A stretch of 21,170 bases of DNA from Tychonema litorale BBK16. Its GTDB lineage: Bacteria > Cyanobacteriota > Cyanobacteriia > Cyanobacteriales > Microcoleaceae. The position numbers were made by a program, and so were the translations under genes. Location of the stretch: NCBI RefSeq assembly GCF_021648855.1, contig NZ_JAKJHX010000057.1, positions 10,746 to 31,915 on the forward strand, read 5' to 3'. This document shows positions 12,577-21,170 of the stretch, one piece after another (position 1 is the first letter of the stretch; the number at the start of each line of letters is the position of its first letter). The notes beneath the pieces are model-generated. The model ran no database searches. It was not told the origin of the DNA and saw only the letters and a program-made list of their open reading frames with translations.

Positions 12577-14805
12577 TTACCCGAATTTCCCGGCCGTCGA
12601 GGCAATTACAAAGGCGCCGAAAGTAAGGATGTTGCCCACAGTAAAGTGAACTAAACCAACCAAACGACCTTGGACAATAGAAAGAGCAACTGGCTTGTCC
12701 TTCCAACGAACCAAGTTCGCCAGAGGAGTGCGCTCGTGAGCCCAAACCAAAGTCTCGATCAATTCTTGCCAGTAACCTCTCCAAGAGATCAGGAACATGA
12801 AACCAGTTGCCCAAACAAGGTGTCCGAATAAGAACATCCAAGCCCAGACTGACAAGTTGTTAGTACCATACGGGTTGTAACCGTTGATCAACTGAGAAGA
12901 ATACAGCCAGAGGTAATCGCGGAACCAGCCCATCAGGTAGGTTGAAGACTCATTGAACTGAGCCACATTTCCTTCCCAGATGCCTAGGTGCTTCCAGTGC
13001 CAGTAGAACGTTACCCAAGCTAGGGTGTTCAACATCCAGAAGACTGACAAGTACATCGCATCCCAAGCAGAGACATCGCAAGTACCGCCACGGCCGGGGC
13101 CGTCACAAGGGAAAGCATAACCGAAGTCTTTTTTGTCCGGCATCAGCTTAGAACCGCGTGCATCCAGAGCGCCCTTGACCAAAATCAAGGTGGTGGTGTG
13201 CAAGCCTAGGGCGATCGCATGGTGAACCAAGAAATCGCCAGGTCCGATCGCCAAGAACAGAGAATTTGTACTACTGTTGATTCCTTCCAACCAGCCTGGG
13301 AGCCATACGTTGCCGTAGTTGGGCCAAGCGGTAGCAGCAATGCTGTCAGGGTTGGAAAGAAGCACGTCCATGCCGTACAGAGCCTTCCCGTGAGCAGCTT
13401 GGATGAACTGTGCGAACACTGGTTCAATCAAGATTTGCTTTTCAGGAGTTCCGAAAGCGACTACAACGTCGTTGTGAACGTACAAACCGAGAGTGTGGAA
13501 GCCCAAGAACAGCGATACCCAGCTCAAGTGAGAGATAATCGCTTCTTTGTGCTGCAACACGCGATCGAGCACGTTACCTTTGTTAGCTTCAGGATCGTAG
13601 TCCCGCACCAAGAAGATAGCTCCGTGGGCGAAAGCGCCGACCATGATGAAACCAGCAATGTATTGGTGGTGCGTATACAACGCAGCCATTGTCGTGTGAT
13701 CCTGCGCTATGAAAGCGTAAGGAGGCATCGCGTACATATGCTGTGCAACCAAGGATGTGATCACACCCAAAGCAGCGAGGTGAATTCCCAATTGGAAGTG
13801 CAGCGAGTTGTTGTAGGTTTCGTACAAGCCTTGGTGAGGCAAGTTGAACTGACCTTCACTCTTGCCGCCGACCAAACCGGCCTTAGAATCCAACATCTCT
13901 TTGATGTTGTGACCAATACCGAAGTTAGTCCGGTACATATGGCCAGCAATGATGAACAAAACTGCGATCGCCAAATGGTGATGAGCAATATCTGTCAACC
14001 ACAGAGATTCTGTTTGAGGGTGGAAGCCGCCCAAGAAAGTCAGAATCGCAGTTCCAGCGCCTTCGGCAGTACCGAATACGTGGCTAGCAGCATCTGGATT
14101 CTCGGCGTATACGCCCCAATTACCAGTGAAGAAAGGAGCCAAACCAGCCGGGTGAGGAGGGGTAGACAAGAAGTTTTCCCAACCTACGTGCTGTCCGCGA
14201 GATTCGGGGATAGCAACGTGAACCATGTGACCAGTCCAAGCCAAAGAGCTGACACCGAACAAACCAGCCAAGTGGTGGTTGAGGCGAGATTCAGCATTCT
14301 TAAACCAAGACAAGCTGGGGCGGTACTTAGGCTGGAGGTGTAACCAACCAGCGAACAGGAAGACAGAAGCCAGAAATAGCAAGAAGATAGCTCCTTGATA
14401 CAAGTCAGCATTCGTCCGAATTCCTTGAGTAAACCACCAATGGTAAACACCAGAGTAGGAGATGTCCACCGGATTGGAAGCACCAGCTTGAGTGAAAGCC
14501 TCAACTGCTGGAGCACCGAATTGCGGGTCCCAAATCGCGTGAGCGATCGGGCGGACGTTTAGAGGGTCTTTAATCCACTGTTCAAAGTTACCTTGCCATG
14601 CCACGTGGAACAAGCTGCCCGAAGTCCACAAGAAAATGATTGCTAGGTGGCCGAAGTGAGAAGCAAAAATCTTTTGGTAAAGATTTTCTTCGGTCATGCC
14701 ATCGTGGCTTTCAAAGTCGTGTGCTGTGGCAATCCCGTACCAGATCCGCCGTGTAGTCGGGTCTTGGGCAAGGTCTTGGCTAAATTTTGGAAATTTGGTT
14801 GCCAT
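12577..14805 (-). CDS. psaB: Photosystem I P700 apoprotein A2 (PsaB)
   Basis: A 742-aa core subunit of photosystem I in the thylakoid membrane. It binds half of the P700 chlorophyll pair, many antenna chlorophylls and, with PsaA, the Fx iron-sulphur cluster. The Fx loop [12 protein letters not shown] is intact. Start chosen at [12 protein letters not shown] (14805), which is the universal PsaB N-terminus; the frame extends 27 codons further upstream but that part is the psaA-psaB gap. Length is normal. It follows psaA by 108 bases and ends in a strong terminator. Only a weak AAGG lies before the ATG, so some translation may depend on psaA. Confidence 0.98.
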   Translation of the reverse strand: MATKFPKFSQDLAQDPTTRRIWYGIATAHDFESHDGMTEENLYQKIFASHFGHLAIIFLWTSGSLFHVAWQGNFEQWIKDPLNVRPIAHAIWDPQFGAPAVEAFTQAGASNPVDISYSGVYHWWFTQGIRTNADLYQGAIFLLFLASVFLFAGWLHLQPKYRPSLSWFKNAESRLNHHLAGLFGVSSLAWTGHMVHVAIPESRGQHVGWENFLSTPPHPAGLAPFFTGNWGVYAENPDAASHVFGTAEGAGTAILTFLGGFHPQTESLWLTDIAHHHLAIAVLFIIAGHMYRTNFGIGHNIKEMLDSKAGLVGGKSEGQFNLPHQGLYETYNNSLHFQLGIHLAALGVITSLVAQHMYAMPPYAFIAQDHTTMAALYTHHQYIAGFIMVGAFAHGAIFLVRDYDPEANKGNVLDRVLQHKEAIISHLSWVSLFLGFHTLGLYVHNDVVVAFGTPEKQILIEPVFAQFIQAAHGKALYGMDVLLSNPDSIAATAWPNYGNVWLPGWLEGINSSTNSLFLAIGPGDFLVHHAIALGLHTTTLILVKGALDARGSKLMPDKKDFGYAFPCDGPGRGGTCDVSAWDAMYLSVFWMLNTLAWVTFYWHWKHLGIWEGNVAQFNESSTYLMGWFRDYLWLYSSQLINGYNPYGTNNLSVWAWMFLFGHLVWATGFMFLISWRGYWQELIETLVWAHERTPLANLVRWKDKPVALSIVQGRLVGLVHFTVGNILTFGAFVIASTAGKFG

Positions 14806-14913
14806 AAGCCTTGATAAATCCTGAATCCTGAACGTTGAAGGGGTTCGGTTCGGAGGTTTGGGTTCCGGGTTTGAGAGCAATCCCAAATCCAGAATCCAAA
14901 ACCTGGAGGTAGT

Positions 14914-17208
14914 TTAACCTACCGAGATGATTCGCGCTAAGAAGAATGCCCACGTTGTGACAATTCCTCCTAGGAGGTAGTGAGCTACACCCACAGCCCG
15001 ACCCTGAATAATGCTCAGAGCGCGAGGTTGAATCGAAGGAGCTACCTTGAGTTTATTATGAGCCCAAACAATGGACTCAATCAATTCTTGCCAGTAACCA
15101 CGACCGCTGAACAGGAACATCAAGCTGAATGCAAAGACGAAGTGTCCAGCTAGGAACATCAGACCGTAGGCCGACAAAGCCGAACCGTAGGACTGAATTA
15201 CCTGAGAAGCTTGCGCCCACAGGAAGTCCCGCAACCAACCGTTGATAGTGATCGCACTTTGTGCGAAGTTACCACCGGTGATGTGAGAGATTGTGCCGTC
15301 TGCATCGACGGTTCCCCACACGTCCGACTGCATTTTCCAGCTAAAGTGGAAAATCACGATCGAGATACAGTTGTACATCCAGAACAAGCCCAAGAAGACG
15401 TGATCCCAACCAGAAACTTGGCAGGTGCCGCCACGGCCGGGGCCGTCGCAAGGGAACCGGAAACCCAAGTTAGCTTTGTCAGGAACCAAGCGAGAACTGC
15501 GTGCGAACAACACGCCCTTCAAGAGGATCAGGACTGTAACGTGAATTGTGAAAGCGTGGATGTGGTGGATCATGAAATCCGCCGTACCCAACTCGATCGG
15601 CATCATCGCTACTTTGCCACCAACTACTACAGCACCGCCGCCAAAAGCATGACTGACGATTTCCATAGCATTAGGAGCTGTGTTACCCGGAGCCAAAGCG
15701 TGAATATTTTGTACCCATTGGGCAAATATTGGACGCAATTGAATCCCGGTATCCGAGAACAAATCTTGAGGACGACCGAAAGCCCGCATTGTATCGTTGT
15801 GAACGTACAAACCGAAGCTGTGGAAGCCCAAGAATATACAAACCCAGTTCAGATGGGAAATGATTGCATCACGATGCCGGATCATCCGATCCAACAAGTT
15901 GTTGACATTTCCAGCCGGATCGTAATCCCGAACCATAAAGATTGCTGCGTGAGCGGCTGCTCCAATAATCAGGAATCCGCCAATCCACATGTGGTGGGTG
16001 AACAGGGATAGCTGAGTTGGGTAGTCGGTCGCGATGTACGGATACGGAGGCATCGCGTACATATGGTGAGACACGATGATGCTGATCGAGCCCAGAATTG
16101 CCAAGTTAATGGACAATTGAGCGTGCCAAGAATTAGTCAGAACTTCGTAGAGACCTTTGTGACCTTCACCAGTGAAGGGGCCTTTGTGGTTCTCTAGGAT
16201 TTCCTTCATACTGTGGCCAATGCCCCAGTTCGTCCGGTACATATGACCAGCGACGATGAACAACACTGCCAACGCTAAGTGATGGTGTGCTGTATCGCTC
16301 AGCCACAAACCGCCTGTGGTGGGGTTTAGACCACCTTTAAAGGTCAGGAAGTCGGTGTAAGCGCCCCAGTTGAGGGTGAAGAAGGGCGTTAGACCTTGAG
16401 CAAAGCTTGGGTAGATATCTGCCATCAAGCCCGGTGTCAAAATCCACTCGTGTGGCAGAGGAATATCGGCAACTGTTTTAATCAGTTTGCCACCTACTGT
16501 CAACGGTGAGCCTGCATCGATCGCGTCCATACAAGCGTTAATCGGCAGAGCAACGTGAATTTGTTGTCCTGCAAAACCCAAGCAGCCGCAGCCTAGCAAA
16601 CCTGCCAAGTGGTGGTTCATCATCGACTCGACGTTCTGAAACCATTCCAGTTTCGGAGCGCGGACGTGATAGTGGAACCAACCGGCAAACAGCATCAAAG
16701 CTGCCATTACCAATGCGCCGATCGCAGTGCAATATAGCTGGTATGAGTTAGTGATGCCGTTGGCGCGCCACAGTTGAAACAGACCAGAAGTAATCTGAAT
16801 TCCGTGGAAGCCGCCGCCCACATCTGCATTTAAAATTTCTTGACCAAAAATAGGCCAGACCACTTGAGCGCTAGGTTTAATAGCCGTAGGGTCTGTTAGC
16901 CAAGCTTCGTAGTTGGAAAATTTTGCGCCGTGGAAATATGCGCCGCTTAACCAAACGAAAATTACTGCCAAATGGCCGAAGTGAGCGCTGAAGATTTTGC
17001 GCGAAACGTCTTCTAAATCACTGGTATGACTGTCGAAGTCGTGAGCGTTAGCGTGGAGGTTCCAAATCCAAGTGGTGGTTTTTGGTCCCTTAGCTAGAGA
17101 GCGATCGAAATGACCTGGTTTTGCCCACTTCTCGAAAGAAGTTGGAACTGGATCTTTATCGACTACTACTCTAACTTTTACCTCTCGCTCTGGAGGACTA
17201 ATGGTCAT
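14914..17208 (-). CDS. psaA: Photosystem I P700 apoprotein A1 (PsaA)
   Basis: A 764-aa core subunit of photosystem I, partner of PsaB in holding P700 and the Fx cluster. It has eleven membrane helices by family and the intact Fx motif [12 protein letters not shown]. The start at 17208 ([14 protein letters not shown]) matches the known PsaA N-terminus and has AGGAG (17216-17220) 7 bases before it; the open frame 36 codons upstream is not coding. Slightly longer than the usual 750-755 residues. It is first in the psaA-psaB operon, with a leader several hundred bases long that carries a series of small hairpins. In other cyanobacteria psaAB is repressed in high light through RpaB. Confidence 0.98.
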   Translation of the reverse strand: MTISPPEREVKVRVVVDKDPVPTSFEKWAKPGHFDRSLAKGPKTTTWIWNLHANAHDFDSHTSDLEDVSRKIFSAHFGHLAVIFVWLSGAYFHGAKFSNYEAWLTDPTAIKPSAQVVWPIFGQEILNADVGGGFHGIQITSGLFQLWRANGITNSYQLYCTAIGALVMAALMLFAGWFHYHVRAPKLEWFQNVESMMNHHLAGLLGCGCLGFAGQQIHVALPINACMDAIDAGSPLTVGGKLIKTVADIPLPHEWILTPGLMADIYPSFAQGLTPFFTLNWGAYTDFLTFKGGLNPTTGGLWLSDTAHHHLALAVLFIVAGHMYRTNWGIGHSMKEILENHKGPFTGEGHKGLYEVLTNSWHAQLSINLAILGSISIIVSHHMYAMPPYPYIATDYPTQLSLFTHHMWIGGFLIIGAAAHAAIFMVRDYDPAGNVNNLLDRMIRHRDAIISHLNWVCIFLGFHSFGLYVHNDTMRAFGRPQDLFSDTGIQLRPIFAQWVQNIHALAPGNTAPNAMEIVSHAFGGGAVVVGGKVAMMPIELGTADFMIHHIHAFTIHVTVLILLKGVLFARSSRLVPDKANLGFRFPCDGPGRGGTCQVSGWDHVFLGLFWMYNCISIVIFHFSWKMQSDVWGTVDADGTISHITGGNFAQSAITINGWLRDFLWAQASQVIQSYGSALSAYGLMFLAGHFVFAFSLMFLFSGRGYWQELIESIVWAHNKLKVAPSIQPRALSIIQGRAVGVAHYLLGGIVTTWAFFLARIISVG

Positions 17209-17260
17209 GAAGACTCTCCTCTCGGTAAGACAAGGAACGAGAACTGATATTGTTCGTGAC

Positions 17261-17289
17261 ACTCCCCGGGCTTTTGGTACGGGGATTCT
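17261..17289. repeat. IS605-type end hairpin in the psaA leader
   Basis: ACTCCCCGG-N10-CGGGGATTCT. The same conserved bases and exact spacing occur at the right end of the tnpB element (20441-20469), and the N10 loops differ. The stem is 5 bp plus flanking pairs. It lies 53 bases before psaA, in the transcribed leader, and has no transposase gene around it. Confidence 0.6.
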
Positions 17290-17592
17290 CGGTTCACCGA
17301 CACAGGCTGCATTCAACTCTTTACAGAATCAGACACAATTGCTGCATCTCCCCAAGCGTTGCGCTTCTTATAAAGAAGCCAGTTTCCCAGTGTCGCTGGG
17401 TACTGTGAGCTACTTTCGCTATTTGACGATCCGAGTCACAGCATTTATTTTGTGCTGCTCGTCTTACTCATTTAGTGGCAGTTTTATGAATTATAAGCTG
17501 GCTAGAGAAGTATTAATCGCTTGTTAACAATACTTAAAAAAGCCTAGTTTTCTGATGTGATCATCGGTTGATTTTCCACAGTGTCTCACAAA

Positions 17593-17623
17593 AGTCAAGG
17601 GGGATTGACATTAAGTTTACAAA
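17593..17623 (-). promoter_or_regulatory. Candidate HLR1-like site and -35 of psaA
   Basis: TTGACATT (17605-17612) and TTTACAAA (17616-17623) resemble the two halves of the HLR1 element ((G/T)TTACA(A/T)(A/T) repeated), the binding site of RpaB at light-regulated promoters. One base of the first half deviates and the spacing is one longer than consensus. Immediately downstream on the psaA strand is TTGACT (17593-17598), a possible -35. The matching -10 is poor, so this is tentative. Confidence 0.3.
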
Positions 17624-17854
17624 AATCAAAGCTCAGCATATTGAGGGATTTTTATTTGTATAGAGTTGTTTCCGAAAATACTGCCGGAGTTATTAGCTTG
17701 ATTCCCCCATCGGCATCAGCATTAGATTGATTGTCGGCAATCGCCTCAGTCGGGGTATTCGGTTGTCCCAAATTCTCGATCGCCCAAATCCCAATTACTC
17801 AACTCAGTTTTGGGCTATAGTTCCCTATGAGAAGGCTTGTAGGAGTATGGTTGC

Positions 17855-19129
17855 GTGATGGGAATCAATTGGCGGAGGAAGGCTGCGGGTAGACTACTGG
17901 TATTGCTCGCAGCAGTATTAATTTTGGGTTTAACCAGTTGTGGCAAGAATAATCCCGACTTGCCAAAATCCAGCAATAGCAGCAGTTCAGCCCCCAGCGA
18001 GGTCCAAAGAATCTCAGAGGTTTCCCCCCCGGCGGGCATTCAAAAACTGCGTCAGGCTTTAGAAATCTACCAACCTCAAGTTAGTATTTTGAATCCCAAA
18101 CCAGACCAAGTGCTTCAGGATACATATATATCTGTGCAGCTCCAAGTCAAGGACTTACCGATTTTCAAAGATGCTAACCTAGGCTTGGGCCCGCACCTTC
18201 AGGTGTTCTTGGACAACAAACCCTATCAGGCGGTGTACGACACAAACCAGCCTTTAGAACTCTCCGACTTAGAACCCGGAACCCACACCCTGAGAGTTTT
18301 TGCCTCGCGCCCTTGGGAAGAAAGCTTTAAAAACGAAGGTGCTTTCGCCCAAACCACCTTTCACGTTTTCACCAAAACTCAGGACAATAATCCCGATCGC
18401 ACTTTACCTCAACTTACCTATAACCAGCCCCAAGACACCTACGGGGGCCAACCCATCTTGCTAGACTTTTACTTGACAAATGCTCCCCTGCATCTAGCGG
18501 CTCAAGAAAACTCCCAAGATGAAATACTTGATTGGAAAATTCGAGCCACAGTCAACGGGGAAACTTTTGCGATCGACCAATGGCAACCTATATATCTTAA
18601 AGGCTTCAAACCAGGGAAAAATTGGGTACAGCTAGAATTTATCGACGAACAAGGAAATCTCGTCAAAAACGCCTTCAATAATACAGTCAGACTGATAAAT
18701 TACCAACCCCAAGGACAAGATACCCTGTCTAAATTAGTGCGGGGCGAACTAACAGCAGCAGAAACACGCGGTATAGTCGATCGCACCTACAAACCCGAAA
18801 CACCAAAACCCGCACCTGTATTAGAAACATCAATTGTCAAACCCTCTCCTGCGGTTCCAGAAACTCCAGTTACTAAACCCAGTCAAGATCAAAAAGTTGA
18901 TCCTGAAGTCGAGCAAATTCCAATAACTAAACCAACACCGACACCAACACCAGAAACCCCCAAAATTGTCGAGCAAGTTCCAGTAACTGAACCAACACCG
19001 ACAGCAACACCAGAACCAGAAACCCCCAAAATAGTTAAACCAATTAAAATAACAGAAATAACCGTCCCAGAACAAACCATTTCTGAACCAGAAAATCACC
19101 CCAAATCCGAACAGAAAGTCGAAAATTAA
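17855..19129 (+). CDS. Predicted lipoprotein with Pro/Thr-rich repeat tail
   Basis: A 424-aa protein with a signal peptide: basic WRRKAAGR, a hydrophobic stretch, and a lipobox LTSC with Cys29. It is therefore probably anchored in the membrane facing the periplasm or lumen. A Ser-rich linker follows. Residues about 70-175 and 185-285 look like two beta-sandwich (Ig-like) domains (LEPGTHTLRVFASRPWEESF in the first); I know no named family. From about 305 the protein turns into a Pro/Thr/Glu-rich tail with a 20-residue repeat pair at DNA 18911-19036. The start is GTG 17855 or ATG 17858; AGGAG at 17841-17845 suits either. It is divergent from psaA and precedes arsM with a 102-base gap. Function is unknown. 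Confidence 0.75.
   Translation: MMGINWRRKAAGRLLVLLAAVLILGLTSCGKNNPDLPKSSNSSSSAPSEVQRISEVSPPAGIQKLRQALEIYQPQVSILNPKPDQVLQDTYISVQLQVKDLPIFKDANLGLGPHLQVFLDNKPYQAVYDTNQPLELSDLEPGTHTLRVFASRPWEESFKNEGAFAQTTFHVFTKTQDNNPDRTLPQLTYNQPQDTYGGQPILLDFYLTNAPLHLAAQENSQDEILDWKIRATVNGETFAIDQWQPIYLKGFKPGKNWVQLEFIDEQGNLVKNAFNNTVRLINYQPQGQDTLSKLVRGELTAAETRGIVDRTYKPETPKPAPVLETSIVKPSPAVPETPVTKPSQDQKVDPEVEQIPITKPTPTPTPETPKIVEQVPVTEPTPTATPEPETPKIVKPIKITEITVPEQTISEPENHPKSEQKVEN
18911..19036 (+). repeat. Direct repeat of 60-66 bp in the lipoprotein tail
   Basis: 18911-18970 and 18971-19036 are near-identical (GAGCAA.TTCCA.TAACT, then ACCAACACCGACA); the second copy has six extra bases (CCAGAA). It encodes E-Q-(I/V)-P-(I/V)-T-(K/E)-P-T-P-T units. 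Confidence 0.85.
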
Positions 19130-19196
19130 ACCCAAAAAACATCTTTCCATATTCATCAGCATTCATCCGTATCAATCTGCCTACATCTGCGGTCAA

Positions 19197-19228
19197 AAAT
19201 CCCAAATCCCAAATCTAAAATCTAAAAT
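19197..19228 (+). repeat. Heptad repeat (AAATCCC/AAATCTA) directly before arsM
   Basis: Units AAATCCC, AAATCCC, AAATCTA, AAATCTA run up to three bases from the arsM ATG. It takes the place where a Shine-Dalgarno would be, and none is visible. Confidence 0.8.
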
Positions 19229-19231
19229 CGA

Positions 19232-20200
19232 ATGACCTACCTCGAAACAGCAGCCAAATTCTACAGCGACGTAGCCGAAACCCCGCAAATCGGACTTTGC
19301 TGCGTCCAAAGTAGCCCCTTGCAACTGCCAGGATTAAACATCCCCGAACAAATGCAGGAAATGAATTACGGCTGCGGTACAACAGTCCACGCCGCCGAAC
19401 TTGTCGGCAATCCAGTCGTCCTGTATGTAGGAGTTGGTGGCGGCTTAGAAGCACTCCAGTTTGCCTATTTTTCCCGCCAAAAAGGAGCAGTAATTGCCGT
19501 CGATCCAGTTTCAGCAATGCGAGACGCGGCCACACGCAATTTACAAATTGCCGCCCAAGAAAATGATTGGTTTGATGCTAGTTTCGTGGAAATCAGATCA
19601 GGCGATGCTTTTGCATTACCAATGCCCGATGCTTCTGTCGATGTTGTTGCCCAAAATTGCTTGTTTAATATCTTTGAACCTGCGGATTTAGCTAAAGCAT
19701 TAAAAGAGACTTATCGGGTGTTAAAACCAGGTGGTAGATTATTGATGAGCGATCCGATCGCAACTCGCACAATTCCGCAGCATTTAAAAGAAGACGATCG
19801 CCTGCGCGCCTTGTGTTTGTCCGGTGCTCTGACCTACGCAGAATACGTTCAACACCTTGTAGACGTAGGTTTTGGGCAAGTGGAAGTGCGGGCGAGAAGG
19901 CCTTATCGATTGCTCGACAAACACAATTACAAATTGGATGCGGATTTGCTGTTAGAAAGCCTGGATTCGGTGTCTTTCAAAGTGCCTGTACCGGATGACG
20001 GAGCTTGCATTTTCACTGGCAAGACGGCGATTTATGCGGGGATGGAAGAGCTGTTTGATGACGGGGCTGGTCACGTTTTGCAACGAGGAGTTCCGGCGGC
20101 GGTGTGCGATAAAACTGCTGGGAATTTGGGGGGATTAATGCCGGATAAGGTGTTGATTACTGATTCGACTTGGCATTATAACGGTGGCGGTTGCTGTTAG
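19232..20200 (+). CDS. arsM: Arsenite S-adenosylmethionine methyltransferase (ArsM)
   Basis: A 322-aa class I SAM methyltransferase of the cyanobacterial ArsM type, which methylates arsenite with SAM and thiols. It detoxifies arsenic and feeds arsenosugar synthesis. Seen: GLCCVQ (Cys23-Cys24), NYGCG (Cys48), the SAM-binding loop VLYVGVGGGLEAL (about 63-75), acidic Asp91 at the end of strand 2, QNCLFNIFE (Cys143) and LCLSG (Cys195). The C-terminal end is NGGGCC. These cysteines fit the arsenite-binding set of the family. Length is normal and the start MTYLETAAKFY matches the family. ArsS, the radical-SAM partner often found next to it in cyanobacteria, is not in the window. Confidence 0.9.
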   Translation: MTYLETAAKFYSDVAETPQIGLCCVQSSPLQLPGLNIPEQMQEMNYGCGTTVHAAELVGNPVVLYVGVGGGLEALQFAYFSRQKGAVIAVDPVSAMRDAATRNLQIAAQENDWFDASFVEIRSGDAFALPMPDASVDVVAQNCLFNIFEPADLAKALKETYRVLKPGGRLLMSDPIATRTIPQHLKEDDRLRALCLSGALTYAEYVQHLVDVGFGQVEVRARRPYRLLDKHNYKLDADLLLESLDSVSFKVPVPDDGACIFTGKTAIYAGMEELFDDGAGHVLQRGVPAAVCDKTAGNLGGLMPDKVLITDSTWHYNGGGCC

Positions 20201-20232
20201 GACAAAACCTACACCAACAAAAATGTATATAG

Positions 20233-20314
20233 TGTAGGTTGGGTTGAGGCTTTGCGAAACCCAACTCTTTCAAAATAATGTGTTGGGTTTCGCTGACGCT
20301 CTACCCAACCTACA
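20233..20314. repeat. MITE-like inverted repeat downstream of arsM
   Basis: TGTAGGTTGGGTTGAG (20233-20248) pairs with CTCTACCCAACCTACA (20299-20314) with one mismatch. An inner pair, CGAAACCCAAC (20255-20265) and GTTGGGTTTCG (20282-20292), is perfect. GTAGGTTGGGT-type hairpins are common dispersed repeats in cyanobacteria. It may also end arsM transcription; the strand cannot be told. Confidence 0.75.
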
Positions 20315-20433
20315 AAATCTATGAGAGAAACACCGCGAGTGCTGGTTTCAGAGATGAGTCGTAAAACCCCTCAGACATTCACCAACATTCTCTTTCCAAT
20401 CGCCCGGTAGATTTGGGAAGAATCAAGAGTCGA

Positions 20434-20580
20434 TTGACATACTCCCCGGCGTGAACGCGCGGGGATTCTTGACACTTCACGGAGATGTGCCACAAGTGGT
20501 CTTACCTTCTCTCTGTGTCCATTTAGAGTCGTGGCAATGCCCTATCCCGACTTTGTTTATATTCTTAGCTGCATTCTGAT
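20434..20580 (-). ncRNA. Probable omega/reRNA region and right end of IS200/IS605-family element
   Basis: The minus-strand sequence after the tnpB stop ends in the hairpin AGAATCCCCG-N10-CCGGGGAGT, then ATGTCAA. TCAA is the type of right-end cleavage tetranucleotide used by IS608-type transposases, so the element end is placed at 20434. In TnpB systems the guide (omega) RNA overlaps the tnpB 3' end and runs into the flank. The guide here would begin TCGACTCTTGATTCTT (20433 down to 20418). RNA limits are inferred. Confidence 0.4.
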
Positions 20581-21170
20581 CGCGATCGTGTTCGATGCCG
20601 CAATTCAAGCATTGAACCGATCGAATTTTCAAATCCAATTTCCCCCATCTAAAACCACAATTTGAACAAATTTGACTTGTGGGTTCCCAGCGACTAATTA
20701 CCCTAAACTCTCTGCCAAACTTTTCAGACTTAGCCTCGCACAAAGCTCTAAACTCGTACCATCCCTGTTGGCTAATCGCCCTGGCAAGTTTACGGTTTTT
20801 GACCATGCCAGACACGTTCAAATCTTCCAAAATAATAGTTTGATTCTCACTAACAACTTTCGTCGATAGTTTGTGTAAAAAGTCTTTACGGGTATCTGCA
20901 ATTTGATTGTGCAGTTTGGCTATTTTAATCCGAGTTTTGTTTCGGCGCTTTGAGTCTTTGGGCTGCCTTGCCAACTTGCGTTGCAGTCTGCGAATTTTTC
21001 GGTCTAACTGTTTGTAGCTTGGACTTTGGGCTGATGTTCCATCACTCATCACTGCAAAGGTCTTAATACCTAGATCGATGCCGATGCTGTGGTTTTTAGC
21101 TTCGACAATATCGGCATTAATCTCTACAACAAAGCTCAGGAAATAACGATTAGCGCAATCTTTAATTACT
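20477..21170 (-). CDS. tnpB: IS200/IS605-family RNA-guided nuclease TnpB (partial, 5' end outside window)
   Basis: About 230 residues are visible and the frame stays open to the window edge. The first RuvC motif GIDLGIKTFAV lies at about 21080-21050. The second catalytic Glu is in ILEDLNVSG, and the third Asp in HDRDQNAAKNI. The zinc finger CSNCG...CLNCG is intact, so the DED centre and zinc ribbon look functional. TnpB proteins are RNA-guided endonucleases that cut the donor site after transposition and help keep the element in the genome. No TnpA (Y1 transposase) is in the window. The tail after the last RuvC motif (GHCHDSKWTQREGKTTCGTSP) is the usual variable end, overlapping the RNA scaffold. 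Confidence 0.9.
   Translation of the reverse strand, partial: VIKDCANRYFLSFVVEINADIVEAKNHSIGIDLGIKTFAVMSDGTSAQSPSYKQLDRKIRRLQRKLARQPKDSKRRNKTRIKIAKLHNQIADTRKDFLHKLSTKVVSENQTIILEDLNVSGMVKNRKLARAISQQGWYEFRALCEAKSEKFGREFRVISRWEPTSQICSNCGFRWGKLDLKIRSVQCLNCGIEHDRDQNAAKNINKVGIGHCHDSKWTQREGKTTCGTSP

Larger units (their letters stand above)
17209..17854 (-). promoter_or_regulatory. psaA leader and promoter region (646-bp divergent gap)
   Basis: The gap between psaA and the divergent lipoprotein gene holds no convincing gene. Stem-loops, in order from psaA: 17261-17289 (IS605-like, listed separately), AAGCG-TTG-CGCTT at 17354-17366, GCTTCTT-ATA-AAGAAGC at 17363-17379, CCCAG-TGTCG-CTGGG at 17386-17400, and CAGCA/TGCTG at 17439-17457. 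The first three crowd into 50 bases and overlap, so alternative folds are possible. The lipoprotein promoter should lie near 17750-17840. A 108-codon open frame on the + strand at 17201-17527 is judged chance. Confidence 0.6.

Noticed and set aside
13219..14343. A 374-codon open frame on the + strand, antisense to psaB
   Set aside because: It has no family resemblance, lies wholly inside psaB, and comes from codon bias of a highly conserved gene on the other strand.
15211..16011. A 266-codon open frame on the + strand, antisense to psaA
   Set aside because: Same reason: an antisense shadow of psaA, with no start signal or recognisable domain.
17201..17527. A 108-codon open frame across the psaA leader
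   Set aside because: It overlaps the psaA start on the other strand, crosses the hairpins, shows unnatural composition and has no recognised domain.
17847..17858. A three-codon upstream frame (ATG GTT GCG TGA) touching the lipoprotein start
   Set aside because: The AGGAG is only one base from this ATG, too close to be used, so a leader peptide is unlikely.
1..21170. Search for tRNA or rRNA genes
   Set aside because: I saw no convincing cloverleaf with a T-loop GTTCRA motif or rRNA-like sequence in the gaps between genes.

Overview
The window is from a cyanobacterium, most likely a filamentous Oscillatoriales/Microcoleaceae type. It carries complete psaA and psaB, the inducible CO2-uptake NDH-1 genes (ndhF3, ndhD3, cupA) and a cyanobacterial-type arsM. 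Many HIP1-type GCGATCGC octamers, heptanucleotide short tandem repeats and hairpin repeats support this. The genus is inferred from general resemblance and is not proven.

Layout. (1) 1-879: 3' part of a family 2 glycosyltransferase, cut by the window edge, with three in-frame copies of a 36-bp repeat. (2) 1205-7372: a CO2-uptake cluster on the + strand, in the order ndhF3, a beta-carbonic-anhydrase relative lacking its middle, ndhD3, a CDP-alcohol phosphatidyltransferase-like membrane protein, cupA. Each gap between these genes except the shortest holds an inverted repeat; the largest, just before cupA, is a 124-bp MITE-like element. No cupS follows cupA. (3) 7373-9600: an accessory zone with three kinds of short tandem repeat, a small conserved-looking protein, an orphan HicB-like protein, a 156-aa hypothetical, a small HTH regulator with a palindromic operator and flanking hairpin repeats, and a tandem pair of 64-aa paralogues. 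(4) 9711-12478, minus strand: a compact three-gene unit of two small helical proteins (4-nt overlap) followed by a NACHT NTPase with a low-complexity repeat segment; a candidate defence or signalling system. (5) 12514-17208, minus strand: psaA-psaB with a clear intrinsic terminator and a long structured psaA leader. (6) 17855-20200, + strand: a lipoprotein with a Pro/Thr-rich repeat tail, and ArsM. (7) 20233-21170: a hairpin repeat, then the right end and 3' part of an IS200/IS605-family tnpB that runs off the window.

How the genes work together: NdhF3, NdhD3 and CupA are the specific subunits of NDH-1MS (NDH-1(3)), which couples photosynthetic electron flow to CO2 hydration. A lumen- or periplasm-directed carbonic anhydrase in the same cluster would fit that job, but the copy here has lost one half of its zinc site. 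PsaA and PsaB form the photosystem I core that drives cyclic electron flow through NDH-1.

Most interesting points: the internally deleted carbonic anhydrase inside the CO2-uptake cluster; the three-gene NACHT unit and its low-complexity segment; a psaA-leader hairpin with the same conserved sequence and spacing as the IS605-type right end 3.2 kb away; and an HTH gene bracketed by related terminator-like hairpins.
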